Assembly (NCBI GenBank): GCA_046294735.1
Contig: JBKBKB010000006.1
Location: 1-64,000, forward strand
From: 34-65-8 sp046294735
GTDB taxonomy: Bacteria > Pseudomonadota > Alphaproteobacteria > Sphingomonadales > Sphingomonadaceae
Direction: 5' to 3'
DNA length: 64,000 nt
Positions 8,438 through 16,564 of the stretch are shown one piece after another; the first letter of the stretch is position 1; each line of letters starts with the position of its first letter. The notes beneath the pieces were generated by a model. It was not told the DNA's origin, made no database searches, and worked only from the letters and a program-made list of their open reading frames with translations. Position numbers and translations under genes: made by a program.

Positions 8438-9343
8438 ATGAAGATCGCCATGCTTGCCCGTAATGCCGATCTCTACTCGCACCGGCGGCTGGCCGAAGCG
8501 GCCGAGTCGCGCGGCCACACGCTGCAGGTGCTCAACACTCTGCGCTGCACCGTCAATATCGCCAGCCACCGGCCTACGGTGCGTTACAACGGCGAGCCAG
8601 TGAACGGTTTCGATGCCGTGATTCCGCGCATCGGCGCTTCGATCACCCAATACGGCCTTGCCGTGCTGCGCCAGTTCGAGATGGCCGGGGTCTGGTCACT
8701 CAACGAAAGCGTGGCGATCGGCCGCAGCCGCGATAAGCTGCGCGCGCTGCAACTGTTGTCCAAGGCTGGGCTCGGCTTGCCGCTGACCGCTTTCGCCCAC
8801 GATCCGCGGCAGACTGACGAGGTTATCAAGGCGGTCAACGGCCCGCCGGTGGTGATCAAGCTGCTTGAAGGCACGCAGGGGATCGGGGTGGTTCTGGCCG
8901 AGACGATGAGCAGCGCCAAGTCGGTGATCGAGGCGTTTCGCGGTGCCAACGTCAACATCCTGGTGCAGGAGTTCATCAAGGAAGCCGGCGGCACCGACAT
9001 CCGCGCCTTCGTGATCGGGGGCAAAGTGGTCGCTGCGATCAAGCGTACCGGCGCGCCCGATGAATTTCGCTCGAACCTCCACCGCGGCGGCAGCGCCGAA
9101 GTGATCCGCATCACACCCGAGGAACGCTCCACCGCGGTCCGCGCAGCCAAGCGCATGGGCCTCAATGTCTGCGGGGTCGATATGCTGCGGAGCAATCATG
9201 GCCCGGTGATCATGGAGGTCAATTCCTCCCCCGGGCTGGAAGGGATCGAGAAGGCCACCGGCAAGGACGTGGCAGGGATGATCATCGACTTCATCGCGTG
9301 CCACGCCAAGGCTGGGAAGACGAAGACCAAGGGCAAAGGGTGA
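8438..9343 (+). CDS. rimK: RimK-type ATP-grasp glutamate ligase
   Basis: 301 residues of the ATP-grasp superfamily, with the RimK hallmarks: an N-terminal domain beginning MKIAMLARN, the phosphate-binding loop in LLEGTQGIGVVLAE, and the metal-binding Glu and Asn in MEVNSSPGLEGIE. E. coli RimK adds glutamates to the C-terminus of ribosomal protein S6 and can also make poly-alpha-glutamate. AAAGGA lies 7 nt before ATG 8438. It is cotranscribed with the RimB-like protease. The S6 encoded at 12539-12901 has no Glu-rich tail, so the acceptor in this organism is uncertain. A C-terminal Lys/Gly tail follows the domain. Confidence 0.92.
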   Translation: MKIAMLARNADLYSHRRLAEAAESRGHTLQVLNTLRCTVNIASHRPTVRYNGEPVNGFDAVIPRIGASITQYGLAVLRQFEMAGVWSLNESVAIGRSRDKLRALQLLSKAGLGLPLTAFAHDPRQTDEVIKAVNGPPVVIKLLEGTQGIGVVLAETMSSAKSVIEAFRGANVNILVQEFIKEAGGTDIRAFVIGGKVVAAIKRTGAPDEFRSNLHRGGSAEVIRITPEERSTAVRAAKRMGLNVCGVDMLRSNHGPVIMEVNSSPGLEGIEKATGKDVAGMIIDFIACHAKAGKTKTKGKG

Positions 9344-9349
9344 GGCCGG

Positions 9350-10108
9350 TTACGCGTTCCGGGCCATCAGCCCGCCATCGACCGGGATCACCGCGCCGGT
9401 GATGTAGCTCGCTGCCGGCAGCACCAGTGACAGGGTCATGTGGGCGACTTCCTCTGGCTCGCCATAGCGTTTGAGCGCAGTGCGGCGCTTGGCAAAGATG
9501 GTCTTGTGCTCGTCGGGCACCTTGTCGGTCATAGCGGTGCGGATCGGGCCGGGGCAGATGCAGTTCACGGTGATACCTTCAGGGCCGAGGTCGACCGCGA
9601 GGCCGCGGGTCAGGCCGGTCACCCCGGTCTTGGCCGCGACATAGGGCGTGTCGCCGGGTGTCGCGCCGAGTCCTTCGGTGCTGGCGATGTTGACGATCCT
9701 TGGCACATCGCTCTGCCGCAGCCAGGGCAGGGCGGCGCGGACCATGCGCTGGTGCGCCGTCAGCATCACCGCAATCGCGCGGTGCCACACGTCCTCGTAG
9801 GTCTCGTCATCCAGCGCGCAGAAGCTGGAGACACCCGCGTTGTTGACGAGGATGTCGATCTTGCCGAAGTCGGAAACGATTTGCGTGACCACCCGCGCGA
9901 TCATGTCTTTACTCGCCACGTCGAGCGCGTAGGCGCGGGCGTTCGCGCCGCACTCCGCCGCAACCGCCTCGCTCGCCGCAAGGTCGAGATCGGTCACTGC
10001 AACATAAGCGCCCTCTGCCGCAAACAGCCTGGCGGTTGCACGGCCCATCCCGCTGGCGGCGCCGGTGATGATGGCGACGCGGCTGGCGATGGAGCGACTC
10101 TGGTTCAT
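9350..10108 (-). CDS. SDR family oxidoreductase
   Basis: 252-residue classical short-chain dehydrogenase. The cofactor motif TGAASGMG is at 15-22, Asp40 at the end of beta-2 favours NAD(H), NNAG is at 89-92, and the catalytic Ser143, Tyr156 and Lys160 are present. It ends with the family's VDGG turn. The substrate is unknown. It is convergent with rimK (6 bp between stops) and lies 27 bp downstream of amn on the same strand, so it may be cotranscribed with amn. Confidence 0.88.
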   Translation of the reverse strand: MNQSRSIASRVAIITGAASGMGRATARLFAAEGAYVAVTDLDLAASEAVAAECGANARAYALDVASKDMIARVVTQIVSDFGKIDILVNNAGVSSFCALDDETYEDVWHRAIAVMLTAHQRMVRAALPWLRQSDVPRIVNIASTEGLGATPGDTPYVAAKTGVTGLTRGLAVDLGPEGITVNCICPGPIRTAMTDKVPDEHKTIFAKRRTALKRYGEPEEVAHMTLSLVLPAASYITGAVIPVDGGLMARNA

Positions 10109-10135
10109 GGCTGATCCCCCTTCAGGGACAGCTTA

Positions 10136-11575
10136 TCAACGGAACGGCGGTTCATTGAAAGCGCGCAGCTTGCGGCTGTGCAAACGGGCGCCTTCTTCGC
10201 GCAGCAGGCGGCACGCGGTCACGCCGATCCGCAAGTGCGCGGCGATCGCTTCCTCGTAGAACTTGTTGGCCTGCCCCGGCAGCTTGATCTCGCCGTGGAG
10301 CGGCTTGTCGCTGACGCACAGCAGGGTGCCGTAGGGAACCCGGAAGCGATAGCCCTGCGCGGCGATGGTCGCGCTCTCCATATCGATCCCGACCGCGCGG
10401 CTGAGTGAGAGGCGGCGCGAGGACTGAGTGTAACGCAGTTCCCAGTTGCGATCGTCGGTGGTGACGACCGTGCCGGTTCGCATCCGCTTCTTGAGGTCGC
10501 TGCCATGTTCGCCTGAAACTTCCTCGGCGGCCTGGGCCAGCGCCTGCTGGACCTCGGCGATGGCGGGCAGGGGGATTTCCGGCGGCAGAACCGGGTCGAG
10601 CACATGGTCATCGCGCAAATAGGCGTGGGCCAGCACATAGTCGCCGATCTTCTGCGTCGGGCGCAGGCCGCCGCAGTGGCCGATCATCAGCCACGCCTCG
10701 GGCCGCAGCACGGCGAGATGGTCGCAGATGGTCTTGGCGTTGGACGGGCCGACCCCAATGTTGACCAGCGTGATCCCGCCGCGCCCTTCGCCGACGAGGT
10801 GGTAGGCCGGCATCTGGTGACGGCGCCAGGCGGTGTCGGACAGTTGCTCGCGCGCGTTGTCGAGCGGCTCGGTCAGGTACAGACCACCCGCGCCAGCAAG
10901 TGCGGTATAGCCGTTCTGCCCCAGCTGCGATCCGGCCCAGTCCACGAACTCATCGACATAACGGTGGTAGTTGGTGAACAGGATGAAGCGCTGGAAGTCT
11001 TCCGGACGGGTGCCGGTATAGTGTGCCAGGCGGGCCAGACTGAAATCGGTCCGCAGGCCATCGAACAGTGACAGCGGGATCGTTTCCGCGGGATCGCTCA
11101 GTTCGATCCCGTCGGCCAGTTCGTCGCCGATGTCGGCCAGCTCGGTGGCGGGGAAGTGGCGGGCGATCTCGTTCGGGCTGATCCCGGCCAGCTCCGCTCC
11201 GGCCTCGCCATCGAGCACATAAGGGAAGGGGATCTCCTGCCGCGACAAGCGCACGGCGATGTCAACTTCGTAGTCGCTGCAGATCAGGTGCAGCTGTTCG
11301 CGCAGGTAGTCCGCGAACAGGGCCGGGCGGGTCACCGTGGTGGCATAGACGCCCGGGGCATTAAGCCTGCCGAATGCGCGACTGCGGTCGTCTGGCTGCG
11401 CGCCGCCGGCAAAGCTGAGCACCAGTTCGGGATAGGCGTAGCTGCCGTCATGGCGCCGTTCGGGCGGGGGCAGGGTTCCATCGCGGCCGAAAGCGATCAC
11501 ATCGGCGCGCAGGCGTTGGACGGACGAGGTGTGCAGCTCCAGCAGCTGCCTGATTGCGTTCTCTACGGTTTCCAT
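10136..11575 (-). CDS. amn: AMP nucleosidase
   Basis: Hydrolyses AMP to adenine and ribose 5-phosphate, controlling the adenylate pool. At 479 residues it is close to the 484 of E. coli Amn. The N-terminal regulatory half is followed by a purine-phosphorylase-like catalytic half with NIGVGPSNAKT, GHCGGLR, the GIDMESATIAAQGYRFRVP stretch containing the ribose-binding Met-Glu, and the CVSDKPLHGE segment. I chose ATG 11575; a TTG at 11584 is also open. No strong Shine-Dalgarno is seen for either. Upstream lies the terminator of the ribosomal operon, so amn probably has its own promoter. Confidence 0.93.
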   Translation of the reverse strand: METVENAIRQLLELHTSSVQRLRADVIAFGRDGTLPPPERRHDGSYAYPELVLSFAGGAQPDDRSRAFGRLNAPGVYATTVTRPALFADYLREQLHLICSDYEVDIAVRLSRQEIPFPYVLDGEAGAELAGISPNEIARHFPATELADIGDELADGIELSDPAETIPLSLFDGLRTDFSLARLAHYTGTRPEDFQRFILFTNYHRYVDEFVDWAGSQLGQNGYTALAGAGGLYLTEPLDNAREQLSDTAWRRHQMPAYHLVGEGRGGITLVNIGVGPSNAKTICDHLAVLRPEAWLMIGHCGGLRPTQKIGDYVLAHAYLRDDHVLDPVLPPEIPLPAIAEVQQALAQAAEEVSGEHGSDLKKRMRTGTVVTTDDRNWELRYTQSSRRLSLSRAVGIDMESATIAAQGYRFRVPYGTLLCVSDKPLHGEIKLPGQANKFYEEAIAAHLRIGVTACRLLREEGARLHSRKLRAFNEPPFR

Positions 11576-11618
11576 CGCAAGCAACTAGCGCGCTGTTGCG
11601 ACAAATCAAGCGGCCACG

Positions 11619-11647
11619 AAAAAGGGCGCGACCCGCAGGCCGCGCCC
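11619..11647 (-). terminator. Rho-independent terminator of the rpsF-rpsR-rplI operon
   Basis: On the minus strand a GGGCGCG/CGCGCCC stem (11647-11641 with 11630-11624) encloses a 10-nt loop that can extend by two more GC pairs. It is followed directly by five U (11623-11619). It lies 42 bp after the rplI stop and before amn. Confidence 0.88.
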
Positions 11648-11688
11648 TCATGATGTTCTGGTCAGAGCTGCAAAGCCCTGGGGAACGC

Positions 11689-12300
11689 TCAGTCTTCGTC
11701 GCCAGCGCGCTCTTCCAGCAGCTCGGCCGGGATTTCACCGGGCTCGAGGCTGGTGTCGATGCGGGTCGCTTCGGCCTGCTCCTCGATGTCGCGCTGTTCG
11801 TCAGCGAACATCTGGGCCAGCACGTCAACGCCCTGGCTCTGCAGTTCGGCTTCGTCGTCCGAACGGGCGACATTGGCCTTGACCAGCACGTGGACTTCCG
11901 GGTGCAGGGCCACTGTCACATCATGCATGCCGATGTTCTTGATCGGCTGGCCTAGGATGACCTGGCGCTTGTCGACAGTGTGGCCCTGGGCAGCGAGCCC
12001 GGCCACGATGTCGCGCACGCTGACCGAACCGTAAAGCTGCCCGGCGTTGGAGGCGGCGCGGATCAGCACCACTTCGGCCCCGCCAAGCTTGTCGCCCTGC
12101 GCTTCGGCTTCGACCCGCTTGTCGGCGTTTTCCTTCACCAGCCGCTCGCGGTTGGCTTCGAACACCTTCTTGTTGGCCTCGTTGGCGCGCAGCGCCTTCT
12201 TCTGCGGGAGCAGGAAGTTGCGGGCGTAGCCGTCCTTCACGGTGACAACGTCACCGATGCTGCCGAGCTTCTCGATCCGTTCGAGGAGGATAATGTCCAT
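11689..12300 (-). CDS. rplI: 50S ribosomal protein L9
   Basis: 203 residues, about 50 longer than E. coli L9 (149). The N-terminal rRNA-binding domain (MDIILLERIEKLGSIGDVV, GYARNFLLPQ) is canonical, followed by the long connecting helix and the C-terminal domain. The extra C-terminal tail, roughly residues 160-203, is strongly acidic with many Glu and Asp and ends Ala-Gly-Asp-Glu-Asp; such extensions occur in sphingomonad L9 proteins. It is the last gene of the rpsF-rpsR-rplI operon, 14 bp after rpsR and followed by an intrinsic terminator. Confidence 0.97.
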   Translation of the reverse strand: MDIILLERIEKLGSIGDVVTVKDGYARNFLLPQKKALRANEANKKVFEANRERLVKENADKRVEAEAQGDKLGGAEVVLIRAASNAGQLYGSVSVRDIVAGLAAQGHTVDKRQVILGQPIKNIGMHDVTVALHPEVHVLVKANVARSDDEAELQSQGVDVLAQMFADEQRDIEEQAEATRIDTSLEPGEIPAELLEERAGDED

Positions 12301-12314
12301 GGGTTCTGCTCCCC

Positions 12315-12539
12315 TTACTTGACGAGGTACGGAAGCAGCCCGATCTGGCGGGCACGCTTGATCGCCTGGGCGAGTTCGCGTTGCTTCTTGGCGCTGACGG
12401 CGGTGATGCGGCTGGGCACGATCTTGCCACGTTCGGACATGAAGCCCTGCAACAGACGCACGTCCTTGTAGTCGATCTTGGGCGCATCCTTGGCCTGGAA
12501 CGGGCAGGACTTGCGGCGGCGGAAAAACGGGCGGGCCAT
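12315..12539 (-). CDS. rpsR: 30S ribosomal protein S18
   Basis: 74 residues, the standard S18 length. It has the basic N-terminus MARPFFRRRKSCPF, the DYKDVRLLQGF segment and the C-terminal helix of the S6-binding platform protein. Its ATG overlaps the rpsF stop by one base (TGATG), giving translational coupling that fits the S6:S18 heterodimer. It is the middle gene of the operon. Confidence 0.97.
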   Translation of the reverse strand: MARPFFRRRKSCPFQAKDAPKIDYKDVRLLQGFMSERGKIVPSRITAVSAKKQRELAQAIKRARQIGLLPYLVK

Positions 12540-12901
12540 CAGAACTCTCCTCCGCGCTCGCGGCGCTTCTTGTCGCGATCCTGCTTGCGCATCATTACTG
12601 AAGGACCAGCTTCATGCTCGTCAACGCGGACGGTGATGTAACGGATCACGTCTTCGTTGATGCGCGTCTGGCGCTCAAGCTCGGCGACCACGGAGCCCGG
12701 GCCTTCGATGTTGAGCAGCACAAAATGCGCCTTGCGGTTGCGATCGATCTTGTAGGCAAGGGACTTGAGGCCCCACGTTTCGGTCTTGGTGACCTTGCCG
12801 TTGTTCGATTCGATGATCTCGGTGGCCTGAGCCGCCAGCGCATCAACCTGAGCCTGGCTCAGATCCTGACGCGCGAGAAAAACATGCTCGTACAGAGCCA
12901 T
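12539..12901 (-). CDS. rpsF: 30S ribosomal protein S6
   Basis: 120 residues with the S6 fold sequence (MALYEHVFLARQDLSQAQ, ETWGLKSLAYKI, AHFVLLNIEG, ITVRVDEHE). The start at 12901 is fixed by AAAGGA about 8 nt upstream; the frame stays open further upstream but that part is leader RNA. The C-terminal tail is basic and ends Lys-Lys-Arg-Arg-Glu-Arg-Gly-Gly-Glu-Phe, unlike the Glu-rich E. coli tail that RimK extends. First gene of the rpsF-rpsR-rplI operon, preceded by a roughly 110-nt leader. Confidence 0.97.
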   Translation of the reverse strand: MALYEHVFLARQDLSQAQVDALAAQATEIIESNNGKVTKTETWGLKSLAYKIDRNRKAHFVLLNIEGPGSVVAELERQTRINEDVIRYITVRVDEHEAGPSVMMRKQDRDKKRRERGGEF

Positions 12902-12940
12902 GCGTCTCGTTCCTTTCACTACCTGCCGATCGCTGGCATA

Positions 12941-12959
12941 CCCCGCGCGGATCGCGGGG
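12941..12959 (-). promoter_or_regulatory. Hairpin in the rpsF leader
   Basis: A 7-bp GC stem (CCCCGCG with CGCGGGG) closes a 5-nt loop reading AUCCG on the minus-strand RNA, about 40 nt upstream of the rpsF ATG and downstream of the proposed promoter. Many bacteria have an S6:S18-binding leader motif containing a CCG element. The loop CCG here is suggestive only, and no poly-U follows, so it is not an intrinsic terminator. Confidence 0.45.
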
Positions 12960-13022
12960 AGCCCCTCCGGCTTTCTTCGAATTTCCGCTGCCTGAGGCAT
13001 GGCCAAGTACAGGGAAGCGGCG

Positions 13023-13050
13023 CGCATACAGGATTGTGCTCCGATTGCAA
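13023..13050 (-). promoter_or_regulatory. Candidate rpsF promoter
   Basis: On the minus strand CTTGCAA (-35-like, 13050-13045) is separated by 16 bp from TATGCG (-10-like, 13028-13023). This would give an rpsF leader of about 110 nt. The call rests on consensus resemblance and position only. Confidence 0.4.
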
Positions 13051-13132
13051 GACGAACGGGACTTGCGGGATTCGCAAAACGCCTTACCCGTCGCGACGCT
13101 ACTGGAACAAACACCTCGGGAACCCCCATCCG

Positions 13133-14095
13133 ATGCCAACCGGCCTGGTCGCCCTGCTTGATGACATATCCGTTATTGCCCGCGCTGCGGCCGCCTCGGT
13201 TGACGATGTCAGCATCGCGGCCGGCAAGGCCGGTACCAAGGCCGCTGGCGTGGTGATCGACGACGCGGCGGTCACGCCGTCCTACGTCACGGGCCTTTCT
13301 CCATCCCGTGAACTGCCGATCATCTGGCAGATCACCATGGGCAGCTTCAAGAACAAGCTGGTGATCCTGCTCCCCGCAGCTTTGCTGTTAAGCGAATTCC
13401 TGCCCTCGATGATCATCCCGATCCTGATGCTGGGCGGCGCCTACCTGTGTTACGAGGGCGCGGAAAAGGTGACCGAGAAGCTTGGTGGCGAGAAGCACGG
13501 CAAGACGCTGGAAGACGTGATTGAAGATCCGCTTGCGTTCGAGAAATATCGCATTGCCGGGGCGATCCGCACCGATCTGATACTGTCCGCCGAAATCATG
13601 GCCATTGCCCTGTCTGAAGTAGCCGACGAAAGCCTGTTTACGCGCGGGGCGGTGTTGGCGGTGGTGGGCATTGCCATCACGGTAGTGGTCTATGGCGCAG
13701 TGGCGCTGATCGTGAAGATGGACGACTTGGGGCTGCACCTGACCCGGCGTGGGGCAGGCGGCTCGCAGGCTATTGGCCGCGGGCTGCTCTATGCCATGCC
13801 AAAAGTGCTCACGATCCTGTCGGTGATCGGCACAGTGGCGATGCTGTGGGTCGGTGGCGGCATCGTCCTGCACGGCCTGCACGAACTGGGCATCCACGGC
13901 CCGTCCGACATCGCCCACGGTATCGAGCATACGGTTGCGGCCGCCACCGGCGGGTTGGGCGAGGTGCTGGGCTGGCTGGCATATGCGGTTCTCTCCGGTC
14001 TGGTCGGGCTGGGGCTGGGTGCCCTGATTGTTTTCGTAATCCACAAAGTGCTGAAGATTGGCCACGGCGAAGCCGAAGCCGAGGGAGTACACTGA
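13133..14095 (+). CDS. DUF808 family inner-membrane protein (YedI-like)
   Basis: 320 residues with the DUF808 sequence pattern: ALLDDISVIARAAAASVDD near the N-terminus, GTKAAGVVIDDAAVTP, LPIIWQITMGSFKNK, then several membrane segments (about residues 80-105, 165-205, 220-245, 275-305). The family's role is unknown; E. coli YedI is also uncharacterised. ATG 13133 gives the normal family start; a longer open frame upstream belongs to the rpsF region antisense. It is divergent from rpsF across about 230 bp and followed 3 bp later by a GST gene. Confidence 0.9.
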   Translation: MPTGLVALLDDISVIARAAAASVDDVSIAAGKAGTKAAGVVIDDAAVTPSYVTGLSPSRELPIIWQITMGSFKNKLVILLPAALLLSEFLPSMIIPILMLGGAYLCYEGAEKVTEKLGGEKHGKTLEDVIEDPLAFEKYRIAGAIRTDLILSAEIMAIALSEVADESLFTRGAVLAVVGIAITVVVYGAVALIVKMDDLGLHLTRRGAGGSQAIGRGLLYAMPKVLTILSVIGTVAMLWVGGGIVLHGLHELGIHGPSDIAHGIEHTVAAATGGLGEVLGWLAYAVLSGLVGLGLGALIVFVIHKVLKIGHGEAEAEGVH

Positions 14096-14098
14096 GCC

Positions 14099-14761
14099 AT
14101 GCCGGACAGGCCCGTCCTCTATACCTGCGCCCGCTCGCGCGGGCTTCGCGCCACTTGGGCAGCAGAAGAAGCGGGCGTCGATATCGACCTGCGCATCCTG
14201 CCGTTCCCGCCGCGCTATCTTGCACCCGAATACATGGCCTTGAACCCGCTCGGCACGGTGCCGATGCTGGTGGACGGCGGCACCCGCTTGACCGAAAGCT
14301 GCGCCATTGCCCACTATCTGGCTACCCGCGATGGCTTTACCGCGTTGGCGGTTGCCCCAGGAACACGCGATTACGGCGAGTATTGCGACTATACCTACCA
14401 CGCCGACGCCACGATCACCTTCCCGCAAACAGTCTATATGCGCTTCTGCCTGTTCGAGAAGGACAAGGGCTTGCAGGATGCGGGCCACGCCTATGCCAAA
14501 TGGTTCCACAAGCGGCTGGTGAAGGTGGAGCAGCGGCTGGAGGGCCGCGAGTTCCTGTGCGCAGACCGGTTCACGGTGGCGGACATCTGCATCGGTTACG
14601 CGCTGCTCCTTGCCGAGAGCGTGGGGCTGGACGATGGCGTGCCGGACAGTCTCAAGGCCTACCGCGCGCGGCTGCTGGAACGCCCTGCGCTGCAACGCGC
14701 GATGGCGCGCGAGGACGCTGGGCTGAAGGCGCTGGAGCAAAAAACGCCGCAAGTCGGTTGA
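14099..14761 (+). CDS. Glutathione S-transferase family protein
   Basis: 220 residues with the N-terminal thioredoxin-like GST domain (the NPLGTVPMLVDGG cis-Pro region and LTESCAIAHYLA glutathione-binding Glu-Ser) and an all-helical C-terminal domain with FTVADICIGYAL, the typical helix N-capping motif. The substrate is unknown. It starts 3 bp after the DUF808 stop, so cotranscription is likely. Confidence 0.9.
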   Translation: MPDRPVLYTCARSRGLRATWAAEEAGVDIDLRILPFPPRYLAPEYMALNPLGTVPMLVDGGTRLTESCAIAHYLATRDGFTALAVAPGTRDYGEYCDYTYHADATITFPQTVYMRFCLFEKDKGLQDAGHAYAKWFHKRLVKVEQRLEGREFLCADRFTVADICIGYALLLAESVGLDDGVPDSLKAYRARLLERPALQRAMAREDAGLKALEQKTPQVG

Positions 14762-14808
14762 GGAGCGCTAAGCTGCGCAGGAGCAAGCGAACGGCCTTGA
14801 TCAAGCCT

Positions 14809-15087
14809 TCAGGCTTCGGACTGGTCAAGGGCCATACCGCACTGGCTGCAAGTCCGATTGGGCCACGGCAGGGCCAAACGATCTCGCACGAACAGGTTGC
14901 TGCCGCAGCGCGGGCAGGCGAACCGGGCCAGCCGCCGGTTCGCCGCGAACAGCACGAGCGCAGTTACGGCGAAGGGCACAAAACTGTGGTCAAACACTTG
15001 TTCGAACAGGATTGTCGCCACCACCCCGGCCAGCGTAATGCCGAGCAGCAGCCGCACATGGGCCATGGCAGCCTGGTACACCGTCAT
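14809..15087 (-). CDS. Small membrane protein with C-terminal zinc ribbon
   Basis: 92 residues: two hydrophobic segments (about 11-28 and 35-50), then a zinc-ribbon with Cys58-x2-Cys61 and Cys80-x2-Cys83. Its start overlaps the mpl stop as ATGA, so it is translationally coupled to the murein ligase. No named family is recognised. The layout suggests a membrane-tethered cytoplasmic zinc ribbon, perhaps an accessory to envelope metabolism; that is inference from position. Confidence 0.75.
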   Translation of the reverse strand: MTVYQAAMAHVRLLLGITLAGVVATILFEQVFDHSFVPFAVTALVLFAANRRLARFACPRCGSNLFVRDRLALPWPNRTCSQCGMALDQSEA

Positions 15088-16511
15088 GGCAGCTGGCCGA
15101 GAATATCGCGGGCGAATGTGGTCAGCGTATCGTCGCGCGCGCCCATCACCACGATCCGGTCACCGGGGCGGGCCAGTTCAACGATCCGCGCTGCACAATC
15201 CGCGCGGTCGGGGACATATTCGGCCTTGCCGCCAGTTGCTGTGATCAGGCCTGTAATTCGCGCTGTGCCCTCGCTCCGATCAACCGTGCCGCCGAAATAG
15301 ACCGGATCGCACATGACCGTTACGTCATCGGGTTCGAGTTCGCTGGTGAAAGTTTCCGCCAGTTCTGCGCCCATCTGGCGCAAGGGGCCATAACCATGGG
15401 GCTGGAAGAAGGCGATCACCCGCCCCGGATGCGCCTTCAAGGTGCGCAGGGTAGCGGCGCACTTTTCAGGGTTGTGGCCAAAATCGTCGATCACGGTCAT
15501 ACCTGAAGGGCTGGTTCCGATGATATCGAACCGGCGGGCCAGCCCGGCAAACGATGCCAGTGCTTCCACCGCCAGCGCAACCGGCACCCCGGCACAGGCC
15601 GCACCGGCAATCGCGGCGAGCGCGTTGGCGAGATTGTGCCGCCCCGGCATGGCCAGCACCAGCGGGTGTTCGCTGCCATCGTGCCGGTCAACCACGGTGG
15701 CGGCCTGGCGCACCGGGCTTTCGGCCATGCTACCCGGTTTGATCCCGATCTGCGCCTTTTCCTGATCAATCCCGAAGGTGACGACCTGTTGCGCACGGGG
15801 CAACAGGGCCAGCGCCTCGGCATTATCCGCATTGATCGCGGCAATGCGGCTGCGGGCGAGATAATCGCCGAACAGCACGCGCAGTTCGCCCATGCTCTTG
15901 TGATCGAGGCTGACGTTGAGCAACACGCCAACAGCGGGCCGGTAGAGCGCGATCGAGCCATCGCTTTCGTCCACTTCGCTGACATAGATGCTGCGCGAGC
16001 CGACGACGGCGCTGGCAATCGAATGTTCAGGCGTGACGAAGTTCTTCATCACTGCGCCGTTCATGATGGTCGGCTCGCGCCCGGCGACCTGCATGATCCA
16101 TCCCAGCATCCCAGTGACGGTCGATTTGCCGCTGGTCCCGGCAATGGCGATTCCGGCACCGCTGGTGTTGAACAGGATCGAGTTAAGCTCCGCCCGGGTC
16201 AGGCGCAGGCAATCCAACTCCTTCGCCCGGACCATCTCCGGCACGGTGTCCTCGACCGCAGCGGAGGCGACCAGCACCTGGTCTTTGGACACGATCCCGC
16301 TGCCATCCTGCGGGAACAACGTGAAGCCTTGCGCCTCGAGCGCGGTGAATTTCTCCGGTGTGCGGCCTTGGTCGCGGCTGCGGTCGGAACCGGCTACCTT
16401 CGCCCCGCGTCCCTGCACGATCTGGGCGAGCGGGAGCATCCCGGAGCCACCGATGCCGCAGAAGAAGAACGGACGGGTGAAAAGTTCGTCAGGAGTGGGG
16501 AAATCGCTCAT
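15084..16511 (-). CDS. mpl: Mur ligase, Mpl-like (UDP-N-acetylmuramate:tripeptide ligase)
   Basis: 475 residues, close to E. coli Mpl (457). It shows the MurC/Mpl layout: N-terminal FFFCGIGGSGMLPLA (UDP-binding Rossmann domain), ATP-binding loop GTSGKST, SEVDESDGSI, the central NVSLDHKSMGE and a C-terminal DDFGHNPEK motif. Mpl reattaches recycled L-Ala-gamma-D-Glu-mDAP to UDP-MurNAc. A MurC role cannot be excluded from sequence alone, but no mraY/murG/ftsZ cluster is nearby and the divergent neighbour is an LD-carboxypeptidase, which fits recycling. I chose ATG 16511 because it gives the conserved N-terminus. Confidence 0.85.
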   Translation of the reverse strand: MSDFPTPDELFTRPFFFCGIGGSGMLPLAQIVQGRGAKVAGSDRSRDQGRTPEKFTALEAQGFTLFPQDGSGIVSKDQVLVASAAVEDTVPEMVRAKELDCLRLTRAELNSILFNTSGAGIAIAGTSGKSTVTGMLGWIMQVAGREPTIMNGAVMKNFVTPEHSIASAVVGSRSIYVSEVDESDGSIALYRPAVGVLLNVSLDHKSMGELRVLFGDYLARSRIAAINADNAEALALLPRAQQVVTFGIDQEKAQIGIKPGSMAESPVRQAATVVDRHDGSEHPLVLAMPGRHNLANALAAIAGAACAGVPVALAVEALASFAGLARRFDIIGTSPSGMTVIDDFGHNPEKCAATLRTLKAHPGRVIAFFQPHGYGPLRQMGAELAETFTSELEPDDVTVMCDPVYFGGTVDRSEGTARITGLITATGGKAEYVPDRADCAARIVELARPGDRIVVMGARDDTLTTFARDILGQLP

Positions 16512-16564
16512 CGCCCTACCGCTATGCAGTTGTGCGCGGCAACACAAGCGGGCTAGCTGGCCCG

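Noticed and set aside
13388..14752. 454-codon minus-strand frame opposite the DUF808 and GST genes
   Set aside because: Spans two real genes in antisense; His/Gln-rich sequence with no family resemblance.
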